From assembly GCA_039819065.1 (NCBI GenBank), contig JBCBSS010000007.1, positions 30,309-94,308 of the forward strand: a DNA stretch of 64,000 bases, read 5' to 3'. The notes below the pieces were generated by a model. That model was not told the origin of the DNA. It did not search any database and saw only the letters and a list, made by a program, of their open reading frames with translations. The DNA is from JBCBSS01 sp039819065 (GTDB taxonomy: Bacteria > Bacteroidota > Bacteroidia > Cytophagales > Cyclobacteriaceae). Of the stretch, positions 1 to 8,987 are shown in pieces. Made by a program: the position numbers and the translations under genes. The stretch's first letter is position 1. The number at the start of each line of letters is the position of its first letter.

Positions 1-1
1 T

Positions 2-1144
2 GATTTATCTGCTTACCCACTTCAACCTAAGCGGCACACTTTAGAGTTTTTGAGAAATAAAGCGCATCTAAGAGCGCGCACCAATACTTTCAGCGCGGTT
101 TACAGGATCAGGCACGCTATGATTTTTGCGGTACACAAATTCTTTAACGATAAGGGTTTTTACAACATTCATACTCCGATCATTACCGGATCTGATGCTG
201 AGGGTGCCGGAGAAACCTTTCACGTCACTGCACTAGATTTAAATGATGTACCCAAAACGTCGGAAGGCCAGGTAGATTATTCAGAAGACTTCTTTAAAAA
301 GGAAGCCAATCTGACAGTATCAGGTCAGCTTGAAGGGGAGACCGCGGCGTTGGCACTGAGTGAGATTTATACTTTTGGCCCTACATTCAGAGCGGAAAAC
401 TCCAATACTACAAGGCACTTGGCTGAGTTCTGGATGATTGAGCCGGAAATGGCTTTCTATGATCTGAATGACAACATGGATCTGTCCGAGGAGTTTCTGA
501 AATACCTGGTTAAATATGCATTAGACAATTGCCGAGAAGACCTGGCTTTTCTGGAAAAGCGTTTGCTAGATGAGGAAAAGACCAAACCTCAACAAGAAAG
601 AAGTGAGTTATCCTTACTCGAAAAGCTTCAGTTCGTTCTGGATAACGACTTCGTCAGAGTTACCTATACAGAGGCAGTCGATATTTTAAGAAACTCGAAG
701 CCTAACAAGAAGAAGAAGTTTGCCTATCTCATTGAAGAATGGGGAGCTGACCTTCAATCTGAGCACGAACGTTTCTTGGTAGAAAAGCACTTCAAGAAAC
801 CGGTCATTCTATACAACTACCCCAAAGACATCAAAGCATTTTACATGCGCCTCAATGAGGATGACAAGACGGTAGCCGCTATGGATGTGCTCTTCCCGGG
901 TATCGGTGAGATCATAGGCGGTTCGCAGAGAGAGGAGCGATACGACGAACTGACATCACGTATGAAAGAAATGGGTGTGCCGGAAAGTGAACTTTGGTGG
1001 TATTTAGAACTCAGGCAATTCGGATCGGCACCACATAGTGGATTTGGCCTCGGCTTTGAAAGGATGATGCAATTTATCACTGGTATGAACAACATCAGGG
1101 ACGTGATACCTTTTCCTCGAACTCCAGGTAGTGCGGAATTCTAG
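2..1144 (+). CDS. asnS: Asparaginyl-tRNA synthetase, 5' end outside the window
   Basis: Charges tRNA(Asn) with asparagine in the cytoplasm; class IIb aminoacyl-tRNA synthetase. The reading frame is open from base 2 and already encodes a typical family stretch (YPLQPKRHTLEFLR, then HLRARTNTF), so the gene runs off the left edge. The TTG at 50 is not a real start. Class II motifs are visible: motif 2 around FRAENSNTTRHLAEFW and motif 3 as GFGLGFERMM near the C-terminus, ending in IRDVIPFPRTPGSAEF. About 380 residues are visible against roughly 465 for the family, so some 85 N-terminal residues (the anticodon-binding OB fold) are missing. AsnRS rather than AspRS is supported by the motif 2 and C-terminal wording. 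Confidence 0.95.
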   Translation, partial: DLSAYPLQPKRHTLEFLRNKAHLRARTNTFSAVYRIRHAMIFAVHKFFNDKGFYNIHTPIITGSDAEGAGETFHVTALDLNDVPKTSEGQVDYSEDFFKKEANLTVSGQLEGETAALALSEIYTFGPTFRAENSNTTRHLAEFWMIEPEMAFYDLNDNMDLSEEFLKYLVKYALDNCREDLAFLEKRLLDEEKTKPQQERSELSLLEKLQFVLDNDFVRVTYTEAVDILRNSKPNKKKKFAYLIEEWGADLQSEHERFLVEKHFKKPVILYNYPKDIKAFYMRLNEDDKTVAAMDVLFPGIGEIIGGSQREERYDELTSRMKEMGVPESELWWYLELRQFGSAPHSGFGLGFERMMQFITGMNNIRDVIPFPRTPGSAEF

Positions 1145-1671
1145 CCTTATTGTGTCGACTGAATCCGTAATGTCATTTGGATAACTATTAAATGACACTC
1201 AAAGGTCAGTACTACTAATTATTCTCAGATAGCTTTGTAGTTAATCAGATATTACTATAAATTTAAAATAGTGTTATCTTTTCGGGTGTCAGTACTTGCA
1301 CACTGACGAAGCATTTTTTAGAAGATTGCCTTTAGGGCACGAATTTTGTACCGATGGAAACTGGGTTACTCAAAGCGTTATATGATTATTAATAGGAGAG
1401 CCAAGTTCTTAATTTTTACCGGTAACGCATATTAAAAGGGATTAATCGACGTTAAATAGGGTCTTTAAAATAGTACTTCTCAGAAGTATTGTTTTTAGTA
1501 TTGTGGATTATTAGCAACATACTTATGCTGATCTCCATTGAAAACTTACATTACCCTGTGTTGACAACAAGTATGATTAAAAGCTAATAAGGAACTTAAC
1601 AACAACAATATTTTTTTATTGAATTTAAACTTTTCGAAACAAACCTAATCTAAGAACAAAAGAAAATAGCA
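1145..1671. other. 527-bp gap with one hairpin
   Basis: AT-rich intergenic stretch between asnS and the small ORF at 1672. A perfect 8-bp inverted repeat (TGTCATTT at 1171-1178, AAATGACA at 1190-1197) lies 27 bases after the asnS stop. It may act as a weak terminator, but no T-tract follows. A second small dyad (GTCAGT/ACTGAC) lies near 1290. I see no supported gene here. Confidence 0.4.
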
Positions 1672-1914
1672 ATGGTAAGGATACGACTAGAAGTAGTGAA
1701 GACAAATGAGGCAGAAGCAGCAATTGCTGAAGCTTTGGCTGAAAGCATCAGACAAGATTTGGCGGGCTTAGAGTGCCCTCACGGACATGACCACAGCGAA
1801 GTGGTGGTGACGGTAGATAAGAGCAAGATATCATCCGTAAAGACTCGTATCCACGCTTGCTGCAAAAGCTTCCAAGAGCAAATTGAAGATGCACTTTATG
1901 CTGTCAAAGCCTAA
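1672..1914 (+). CDS. Small Cys/His-rich conserved hypothetical protein
   Basis: An 80-residue soluble protein that I do not recognise as a named family. There is no signal peptide or membrane segment. The first 30 residues look like an amphipathic helix. Residues 35-41 read CPHGHDH, and a second cluster HACC lies near residues 61-64 before a helical C-terminus. The three Cys and four His fall in two clusters, which could bind a metal; that is inference. The ATG is preceded by AAGAAAATAGCA, an A-rich leader. It stands alone on the plus strand, between asnS and a minus-strand glycosyltransferase. Spacing and codon use look like a real gene. Confidence 0.6.
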   Translation: MVRIRLEVVKTNEAEAAIAEALAESIRQDLAGLECPHGHDHSEVVVTVDKSKISSVKTRIHACCKSFQEQIEDALYAVKA

Positions 1915-1951
1915 TCCCTTTAGGGTATCGAGCTTTGAGTTGACCACAGCA

Positions 1952-3052
1952 TTATTTATTCCACTGAGTTAGTTCTTCTATGTACATTGGCTCACACACC
2001 TCGAGCCAACTTTTAAATTCTTCGGTATGGGATTCATGTGAAGGCAGGTATTCGACCAGTTTACTGATATCGAACTCATTGTCAAAAATCCCTATGCCGG
2101 CGTTTTTAGCGTCAATGGCATTACAAGCTTGTTCATATTGCCCGTCAACAGGTACCATTAAGACAGGCTTAGCCAAATAAAAAGCTTCACAGATTGATTC
2201 GAAACCGGCAGTGCTTACATAACCAGAACAGCGACTCATGTAATCGAGGAACTTCCGGTCATTAATTCTGTGAAATGTAAGGTTTTTCGATACTTCCAGC
2301 GTTTCAGGAGCCTCAGGTTTATCCCAGAAGCAGTGTAATTTGATATGACTGTTCTTCTCATGCCAGCGCATAATCTCCTCCCCATATCCGCTATTGACCA
2401 TGTAACCTAAGATATAAGAATGATCTTCAGCCTGAAGATCGAAAAGCTCTTTTCTCAATAAGGGAGGTGTTACCCTGGTTCTTTTTAGTGCTCGCTCAGG
2501 ATACTTACAAAAGGAAAGCGCCAATCTTCTATCTGCTCCTAGGGAAGTGAGAAAGTTATTGAAGCGAAATAGTGGTTTATCTAGCATTCTACCCTTGGCA
2601 AAAATAAAATCGGGGTGTTTTGCGAGGTATTGATGACCGATGCATACAAAACGTGACTTTGGACGGTAGAAAAAGGAATACAACCCTCCCAGAAAGTCAT
2701 AGAAGTTGATAATTACATCAGGCTTATGCTCTTTGACCTTCTTTGCAATGAGGTTAAGGCTTTTGATGTAAACATGTAGATTGGCTATGCCGTAAAAAAT
2801 GGTGGCCGTGAGATTGATAGATTTGTTGTTCTTATCCGTTTTGAAATTGGGGCTTTGCACACCATATATCTCGGACTGGATTTTCTCAGTAAAAAAGCTG
2901 GGGATCTCTCGTCTTTTACTTTTACCTACGATCACACAACTGACTTCATGACCGTTTTTGTTAAGTATGTTGTAAAGCGAAATGGCCTGCGTCATGTGAC
3001 CTCTACCCTCACCCTGGACTATGAAAAGATATTTAAGAGGTTTTTCGCTCAT
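1952..3052 (-). CDS. MurG/UGT-like glycosyltransferase
   Basis: Predicted GT-B fold glycosyltransferase moving a sugar from a nucleotide sugar to a lipid or polysaccharide acceptor at the inner face of the cytoplasmic membrane. The N-terminus has the MurG/UGT nucleotide-fold opening with GEGRGH at residues 14-19. The C-terminal half has the donor-site region with STAGFESICEAFYLAKPVLM, like MurG and macrolide glycosyltransferases. The length of 366 is normal. No signal peptide is seen. Downstream and upstream genes on this strand are separated by more than 100 bases, so an operon with the acyl carrier protein at 3196 is possible but not shown. Substrate unknown. Confidence 0.75.
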   Translation of the reverse strand: MSEKPLKYLFIVQGEGRGHMTQAISLYNILNKNGHEVSCVIVGKSKRREIPSFFTEKIQSEIYGVQSPNFKTDKNNKSINLTATIFYGIANLHVYIKSLNLIAKKVKEHKPDVIINFYDFLGGLYSFFYRPKSRFVCIGHQYLAKHPDFIFAKGRMLDKPLFRFNNFLTSLGADRRLALSFCKYPERALKRTRVTPPLLRKELFDLQAEDHSYILGYMVNSGYGEEIMRWHEKNSHIKLHCFWDKPEAPETLEVSKNLTFHRINDRKFLDYMSRCSGYVSTAGFESICEAFYLAKPVLMVPVDGQYEQACNAIDAKNAGIGIFDNEFDISKLVEYLPSHESHTEEFKSWLEVCEPMYIEELTQWNK

Positions 3053-3195
3053 TGATTATCTCTGCATCATTAGTCATGCACTCTAAGTATACTTTACAAC
3101 GCTACGCTTATTGGATACGGCATATCAATGAAATATTGAAAGTGAAGCAGTCAGGGAAGTGAGAGACCGCACACTGAGTATAGTACTTTAGCAGT

Positions 3196-3435
3196 CTATT
3201 CGGATTTCTTTTTACCGATGTAGTTTACTGCATCGCTTATGGTTTTAAGTTTTTCAGCATCTTCGTCAGGAATTCTAATGCTGAAGGTTTGTTCAAACTC
3301 CATAACCAGTTCGGCATAATCCAGAGAATCGATACCCAAATCCTTCACAAAATTAGCATCAGGTGTTACTTCTGTTTCAGCTATACCAAGCTTATCCACA
3401 AGGATTTTGGTAATGGCTCCGTCGATATTTTCCAT
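3196..3435 (-). CDS. Acyl carrier protein
   Basis: A 79-residue acyl carrier protein. GIDSLD contains Ser37, the expected attachment site for 4'-phosphopantetheine, in a three-helix fold of normal length. I chose the ATG at 3435 (MENIDGAI); the frame extends upstream to 3549, but those 38 extra residues are hydrophobic and unlike any carrier protein. It carries acyl chains for fatty acid or secondary lipid synthesis. No fabF or fabG is adjacent, unlike the primary acpP, so this may be a dedicated carrier. It lies 143 bases upstream of a glycosyltransferase on the same strand, and a lipid-glycan role is possible inference. Confidence 0.85.
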   Translation of the reverse strand: MENIDGAITKILVDKLGIAETEVTPDANFVKDLGIDSLDYAELVMEFEQTFSIRIPDEDAEKLKTISDAVNYIGKKKSE

Positions 3436-3714
3436 ATCAGGTGGGTAAAGTTGTAGATCGAGATTCGGCCATAAAACTATAAAATCTAGGATAATAACTA
3501 ACGTGAGTTCTATATAAATAGGGAACAAAACATAAAAAAACAATCCCATCGCAGTTAAACGGAGATATCTTTCTCAATTAAAGGTTAGTTGCCGCTTCTA
3601 TGTCACAGATTTTGCCAAAAAGAGTTCTCTAAAGAACGAAAAGACTGTTTTTTTAATGTTTTGCTCGAAAATCCGCTGGTTCTATTTGGAAACTCAGGTT
3701 AACTAAGTATAAAT

Positions 3715-5067
3715 TCAAAATTTCAAAAAGAACTCCGTACCCTCGTCAATTTTTGATTTAACCCCAAGTGTCCCCTGGTGTTGGCGCATAATTTGACGGG
3801 ATAGACTTAGGCCTATTCCGGAACCACTCTTTTTGGTAGTAAAAAAGGGGATGAAGATTTTATCTAATGCTTCTTCCTCGATTCCTGAGCCATTATCCTT
3901 AACTGATATAATGGGACGACCCTTGTCCCCATAATAAGCTGTTAGTTCAATCAATCTGAGTGTTTGCTCATCAAATGCCTGAGTGGCATTTTTGACTAGG
4001 TTGATCAGCACCTGCTCGATCAATTCCTTATCTGCGTTTATAGAAAGATTGGAAGGCTCCACATTCACCTTCAATTGAATATTGTTTGCTTCTATTTCCT
4101 TTTTTAGTAACACACAAAGCTCGGAGAACAGTTGCTGTATATTAATTACCGATAGCTTGGGCTTAGGAATGTGAGTGAGGTTTCTAAAGTCTTGTACGAA
4201 GCGTATCAACCCCTTACTTCTTTTTTGTATGGTTTGGATCGCGAGATGGATATCTCCTACTTCTTCATCCGAGAAACTATAATCTTCCGTTCCCTCAAGT
4301 TGATGCCTTAGTTCCTGTTCTACTGTGGTGGCCAAAGATGAAATAGGCGTTACTGAATTCATGATTTCATGAGTAAGTACCCTTACCAGGTTCTGCCACG
4401 CCTCCATTTCTTTTTCCTCCAATTCACTCTGAATATTCTGAAGGGAAACAAGTTTGTATTCCTCACCTCTCAGTGTCAACTCTATGGCATAAACAGCTAA
4501 CTGCACTATTTCTCCACCTACTTCCAACCGCACCAGATCACGACCTCCTGTCATAAGCCTGGAAAAAATCTCTACTAAAGGTTCACTGAGCGTTTTAAGC
4601 TCATCTACATTTTCTATCTGGTCAATTTTAAGCAGCTTTTTAGCGGCCGTATTCATAATCTGAATGGTACCATTTTTATCGAAAGTGATAAGCCCGATAC
4701 CTACATGCTGAACGATGTTCTTAAGGTATTGGAAGTCTGCCTCCTTGTCTTTGCGGATGTCTCTGAGTCTTTCGAGTACTTTGTTTAATTCCTGATTGAG
4801 CTTGTCGACAGAAGAGTTGGAGCCTGTGGCTTTGTAGGAGTAGGACAGGTCATCATACTCTATAGAGTTGAGAAAGGTGATGATCTCGCGATTAGAACGG
4901 TCCAGATGCCTGATAAGAGAAAAGACTTGTAGGCCAACTAGCCCGAGCACGATCAGTTGATTGATGGCAAACCCATCATTATAGGCCAAAAATGCCAAAA
5001 CGAAAATGGTGGCCGTAAGAGCGACCACTCGAATGATAATGGAGCTTTTTGAACCTCTAAAGTCCAT
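3715..5067 (-). CDS. Sensor histidine kinase, NtrY-like
   Basis: Membrane-bound histidine kinase of 450 residues. Two closely spaced membrane segments lie at about 10-28 and 34-52, with almost no periplasmic loop, so the signal is probably sensed in the membrane or cytoplasm. A PAS domain follows at about 112-210. The HisKA dimerisation helix carries LTHEIMNS with phospho-acceptor His233. The ATP-binding domain has the N box INLVKNATQAF, the G1 box DNGSGI, the F box FIPFFTTK and the G2 box GSGIGLSLS. The gene overlaps the upstream response regulator by 11 bases and so is translated with it. It should phosphorylate Asp56 of that regulator. Confidence 0.9.
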   Translation of the reverse strand: MDFRGSKSSIIIRVVALTATIFVLAFLAYNDGFAINQLIVLGLVGLQVFSLIRHLDRSNREIITFLNSIEYDDLSYSYKATGSNSSVDKLNQELNKVLERLRDIRKDKEADFQYLKNIVQHVGIGLITFDKNGTIQIMNTAAKKLLKIDQIENVDELKTLSEPLVEIFSRLMTGGRDLVRLEVGGEIVQLAVYAIELTLRGEEYKLVSLQNIQSELEEKEMEAWQNLVRVLTHEIMNSVTPISSLATTVEQELRHQLEGTEDYSFSDEEVGDIHLAIQTIQKRSKGLIRFVQDFRNLTHIPKPKLSVINIQQLFSELCVLLKKEIEANNIQLKVNVEPSNLSINADKELIEQVLINLVKNATQAFDEQTLRLIELTAYYGDKGRPIISVKDNGSGIEEEALDKIFIPFFTTKKSGSGIGLSLSRQIMRQHQGTLGVKSKIDEGTEFFLKF

Positions 5068-6433
5068 GTTTCTCCAGCCTTCGGTACAGGGAAGCTCTCG
5101 TCAAACCTAGTTCTTTGGCTGCTTTAGAAATATTGCCGGCATGCATGTTCACTGCCTTTTGGATCACCGCCTTTTCTACTTCTTCCAGGTTGAAATTATC
5201 AGAAGAGATATCGTTAGAATCCGTTTGATTAGTTAGAAAGAAGAAGTCTTCCAGTGTTAGTTTATCACCATCGCTCATGATGATAGCGCGCTCGATAGCA
5301 TGCTGAAGCTCTCTGATATTACCAGGCCATGAGTATTTCTGTAACCTGCTAAGAGCATCACTGTCAATCTTCAGTATATCTTTTCTATACTTTTTGGCAT
5401 ACAGCCCAAGGAAATGATCAGCTAATAAGGGGATATCTTCAAGCCGCTCTCTCAGTGGCGGCAAATGTATTTCTACCGTGTTGATTCTATACAAAAGATC
5501 TTGTCGAAAGGAGTTTTCCTTCACCATTTCATGGACCAGCATGTTGGTAGCACAAATCAAGCGGATGTCCACACTAACAGACTGATTCGTGCCTATGCGT
5601 ATTACCTCTCTTTTCTGTAGAACGGTCAGCAATTTGGATTGCAAAGGCATGCTAAGGTTTCCAATCTCATCCAGGAAAAGGGTTCCACCGTTCGCCACCT
5701 CGAAGCGTCCCGCCCGATCTTCTTTGGCATCCGTAAAAGCACCTTTTTTGTGTCCGAATAACTCACTTTCAAAAAGTGTTTCGGTAATGGCGCCCATATC
5801 AACACTGACAAAGACGTTGTCTTTTCTCAGCGATCTCTGATGAATAGCGCGCGCTATCAACTCTTTACCTGTACCATTCTCTCCAAGGATCAACACATTT
5901 GCATCAGTCTTTGCTACCTTGTCGATCACCTTGAAGACCTCTCTGATCGCCTTGCTATTGCCAATGATGTCCTTAAACGGTTGATTGATATCTTCTTCCA
6001 ATTGCTTTTTGGCCTTCTTCAACTTATCAACTTCACGGTATGATTTTTTGAGCTTGATAGCCGTGGATATCGTTGCCAGCAATTTTTCATTTTGCCAAGG
6101 CTTAAGAATGAAATCAGTAGCACCCTCTTTAAGTGCTTTGACGGCCATTTCTACATCGCCATAAGCAGTAATTAGAATAACTACAGCAGAAGGGTCTTTC
6201 TCTAGAATTTGGTTAAGCCAGTAGAAACCTTCTTTGCCGCTGGTGATATCCTTACTGAAATTCATATCCAGTAGAATGACATCGTAGGTATCGTTATTGA
6301 GTAAAAATGGAATTTTTTTGGGGTTCTTCTCAATGATCACCTGATGAGCGTGCTTCTTAAGTAAAAGCTTAGCGGCCAATAAAACGTCCTCATCATCATC
6401 GATCATTAATATTTTTCCGAGTTCTTTCTCCAC
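5057..6433 (-). CDS. Sigma-54-dependent response regulator, NtrC family
   Basis: Transcription activator of 458 residues that acts with sigma-54 RNA polymerase. The receiver domain spans about 7-122, with acidic DDD near residue 12, phospho-acceptor Asp56 and Lys111 in LKPW. The AAA+ domain at about 155-385 has Walker A GENGTGKE at 184-191 and the sigma-54 contact loop as GAFTDA (231-236) in place of the usual GAFTGA. Walker B is LFLDEIG. A Fis-type helix-turn-helix ends the protein (ISKAAKELGLTRASLYRRL). It is the first gene of a two-gene unit with the kinase that overlaps it. Targets are unknown; I saw no convincing -24/-12 promoter in the flanking gaps. Confidence 0.92.
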   Translation of the reverse strand: MEKELGKILMIDDDEDVLLAAKLLLKKHAHQVIIEKNPKKIPFLLNNDTYDVILLDMNFSKDITSGKEGFYWLNQILEKDPSAVVILITAYGDVEMAVKALKEGATDFILKPWQNEKLLATISTAIKLKKSYREVDKLKKAKKQLEEDINQPFKDIIGNSKAIREVFKVIDKVAKTDANVLILGENGTGKELIARAIHQRSLRKDNVFVSVDMGAITETLFESELFGHKKGAFTDAKEDRAGRFEVANGGTLFLDEIGNLSMPLQSKLLTVLQKREVIRIGTNQSVSVDIRLICATNMLVHEMVKENSFRQDLLYRINTVEIHLPPLRERLEDIPLLADHFLGLYAKKYRKDILKIDSDALSRLQKYSWPGNIRELQHAIERAIIMSDGDKLTLEDFFFLTNQTDSNDISSDNFNLEEVEKAVIQKAVNMHAGNISKAAKELGLTRASLYRRLEKHGL

Positions 6434-6707
6434 ACTGTTTTTGTTTAGGTCTTCAGATTAGTCTTAAAAATGATGCCAATATCAAACTACGCAGTAAAAC
6501 AGCGACTCTGAGTATTAAGCATGCTAATTGTTAATTGTCATGTTCCTTATTGTACGAAACTGTCTCAATACCGGACACTAAATTTAAGCTTTTACTAAAG
6601 GAATTTACAAGAAGAAAGCCTATCTTATTGATTAACAAATACTTCTGGTTGTTTAATTGAACAACTCAACCGTATTCTTTTCTATCAATCCTTAAAAATG
6701 AATAGTC

Positions 6708-7379
6708 ATGAGAAAAATCGTCATCTCGATACTGGCTCTACTGGCCGTACATTCTTTACATGCTCAATGTGACAATCCCTATTACTCATTTGATCAAGGC
6801 TCTAAATGGACCATGGAGAATTACAGTGCTAAGGGCAAGAAAACCGGAAAGGTAACGTCTGAGATAACCAAGCTTGATAAAAGCGGAGGTGGCTTTAATG
6901 CGACCATAAAGTCTACCACTTACGATAAAAAAGATGAAATGATTTTGGAAGGAGAGCTTGACATGCAATGTGAATCAGGTGTGATTAGATTCGACATGCG
7001 TAAGTTTATTCCGGAAGAGACGCTGAAAACACTGGGAGGCGCTGAAATGGAAGTGGTTGGTGATAACCTTGAATTGCCTGCAAACCTTTCAGTAGGAGAA
7101 AAGCTGAAGGATGGTTCTATCAGAGTCAATGGAGACCTGCCGTTTAATATTAGTGTAGATATTACAAACCGTAAAGTAGCAGCCAAAGAATCCGTGACTA
7201 CACCTGCAGGGACTTTTGAATGCTATAAAATAACATACGATGTAAAACTGAAAACAGTAATTGGTATTCAGGCGAAAGGTGCTGAGTGGATAGCTCGAAA
7301 AGTAGGCATTGTTAAAACAGAATCTTACAATAAGAACGGTAAACTTACCGGATATTCGGTGTTATCGGCACATGACTGA
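6708..7379 (+). CDS. Secreted protein, TapB/DUF3108-like
   Basis: Exported protein of 223 residues with a signal peptide (MRKIVISILALLAVHSLHAQ, cleavage after about residue 20). The mature part begins CDNPYYSF and is rich in beta strand. The SVGEKL turn and the late FECYKITYDV section resemble the TapB/DUF3108 beta-barrel family of periplasmic proteins, with a closing segment WIARKVGIVKTESYNKNGKL. The length is normal for that group. It is divergent from the response regulator at 6433 and is followed by a clear terminator at 7486. Function unknown; a periplasmic or outer-membrane-associated role is likely from the signal peptide. Confidence 0.65.
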   Translation: MRKIVISILALLAVHSLHAQCDNPYYSFDQGSKWTMENYSAKGKKTGKVTSEITKLDKSGGGFNATIKSTTYDKKDEMILEGELDMQCESGVIRFDMRKFIPEETLKTLGGAEMEVVGDNLELPANLSVGEKLKDGSIRVNGDLPFNISVDITNRKVAAKESVTTPAGTFECYKITYDVKLKTVIGIQAKGAEWIARKVGIVKTESYNKNGKLTGYSVLSAHD

Positions 7380-7706
7380 AGCCAAAAAAAATTAGCAAAA
7401 AATTTATTTTCCCAAAAATTTCTTATATTAGGGGTGTTGTTATTGGATGAATTTTAATCCTATTTATTTTGAGTTTTTGACCTTGGAGGTGCTTCTTAAG
7501 TGAGGCATCTCTTTTTTTATGTTAAGACGACAGAGTACCTCATAATGTTACTCATTGCTCAAAAAAAAATCCCCCCAGTGTTAAAATCATAACCTGAAGG
7601 GATTAATAAAGAATCAATCAGAACTTGCTGTAAGTTTTTAAAATCGTACCACAATGTCATCACACATATTGGGGGATTTTGAGATTATTAACCTTAAACC
7701 ACAGCC
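7380..7706. other. 327-bp gap with terminator and a second hairpin
   Basis: Besides the terminator at 7486-7518 there is a 6-bp stem, AATCCC near 7568-7573 with GGGATT near 7597-7602. A run of A precedes it, so read on the minus strand it looks like a terminator. No minus-strand gene ends here; it may block antisense transcription. No gene is supported in this gap. Confidence 0.35.
7486..7518 (+). terminator. Rho-independent terminator
   Basis: Stem GAGGTGC (7486-7492) pairs with GCATCTC (7505-7511), with one G-U pair, a 12-base loop and seven T after the stem. It lies about 105 bases after the stop of the gene at 6708 and probably ends its transcript. Confidence 0.65.
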
Positions 7707-8987
7707 ATGTTCAAGCCTTTCATCTGTATATTATGCCTATCGGCCATCACTTTTCGACTTCAAGCGCAAGAAAGAAAAGACCTCGCCTTTTATTTTAAGC
7801 AAGCTCAATTAGCCCATTCTGAAGGTCGAAAGGCCGACTACTTATCGAATATGATCGAGGCAGATAAGTTGAGACCCAACCATCAAATATTAATGTATCA
7901 TCTGGCCTGTGCCTATGCAGTGAATGAAAAATTAGAAGAAAGTACAGCCTACCTCAGACGTGCTCTTATCATAAAGGGAGACCTTGATATTGAGAATAAT
8001 GAACAACTTGCAGGCCTCCGTAGCAATACTCATTTCGATGAATTAGTTGAGCTTAAGGAAAAAGTGAATGTAAGTATCAGTTCTTCTGAGGAGGCTTTCA
8101 AATTGGATGAACGGGATTTGCACATTGAGTCAATCGCTTTTGATCCGATTGAAAGCACGTTTTACCTGGGGAGTGTACACAAAAGGCTGATCATAAGCAT
8201 AGGCAACGACGGGGTGCCTAAAAGATTCAAAAATCAAGCTCAGGATGGCCTGTGGTCAGTGATGGGGATGAAAGTCGATGCACAGCGGCGCCTATTATGG
8301 GTATGCACCACAACCACTACTAATATGGCAGATTATACGGCATCTGAGTCAGGTAAAAGCAGTATCATGAAGTATGATCTGAACACGGGAAAACTTCTTC
8401 AACGGTATAGCTTAAAGGATAGTCTTGACCACTGGTTCGGTGATTTAACCGTGTCATCCTCCGGAGATGTTTATATCAGTGACAGCCAGACCAACCAGGT
8501 ATACACTATAAATGAAGAAATGGATCGTTTGGAAGTACTTTTCGAAAGCGAAACCTTTTTATCCCTGCAAGGAATCGCTTATGACGATCGATCCAATGCC
8601 TTATTCATTGCCGATTATGTCAAAGGTATCTATCGCATTGACCTATCTGATAAAACTCTGATCAAAGTCAATTGTGGTGAAGAAGTGAGTCTCAAATCAG
8701 TGGATGGGCTTTACCTATACAAAAACAGCCTGATAGCCACACAAAACCTGGTAGTGCCAATGCGTGTGACCAGATACTACTTGAATAAGGCGCAAGACAA
8801 AATTACTCAGGTTGAATACCTGGAGAAGGGTAATCCACTCCTCAATGAACCCACACTAGGTGTAATTGTGGAAAACGAATTTTACTATGTTGCTAACAGC
8901 CAATGGGGTGGATACGATAAAGAAGAAAAGATACTACCGGTTAGTGAGCTTGAAGATATAGTCATTCTTAAAGCCAGGCTGAAATAA
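7707..8987 (+). CDS. Secreted TPR plus beta-propeller protein
   Basis: Exported protein of 426 residues with a signal peptide ending near residue 20 (FRLQAQ). Residues about 25-115 look like tetratricopeptide repeats (ADYLSNMIEADKLRPN, LACAYAVNEKLEESTAYL). The remaining part, about 130-420, is a six-bladed propeller of the SMP-30/NHL type, with recurring blades such as GDVYISDSQTNQVYTI and NALFIADYVKGIYRIDL. Catalytic metal ligands of true gluconolactonases are not evident, so an enzyme activity is not claimed. The stop at 8987 abuts the stop of the convergent minus-strand gene at 8988 with no spacer. Periplasmic or surface location is likely. Confidence 0.7.
   Translation: MFKPFICILCLSAITFRLQAQERKDLAFYFKQAQLAHSEGRKADYLSNMIEADKLRPNHQILMYHLACAYAVNEKLEESTAYLRRALIIKGDLDIENNEQLAGLRSNTHFDELVELKEKVNVSISSSEEAFKLDERDLHIESIAFDPIESTFYLGSVHKRLIISIGNDGVPKRFKNQAQDGLWSVMGMKVDAQRRLLWVCTTTTTNMADYTASESGKSSIMKYDLNTGKLLQRYSLKDSLDHWFGDLTVSSSGDVYISDSQTNQVYTINEEMDRLEVLFESETFLSLQGIAYDDRSNALFIADYVKGIYRIDLSDKTLIKVNCGEEVSLKSVDGLYLYKNSLIATQNLVVPMRVTRYYLNKAQDKITQVEYLEKGNPLLNEPTLGVIVENEFYYVANSQWGGYDKEEKILPVSELEDIVILKARLK

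Noticed and set aside
6434..6707. Sigma-54 promoter upstream of the 6708 gene
   Set aside because: No TGGC-N8-TTGC-like element could be read with the right spacing.
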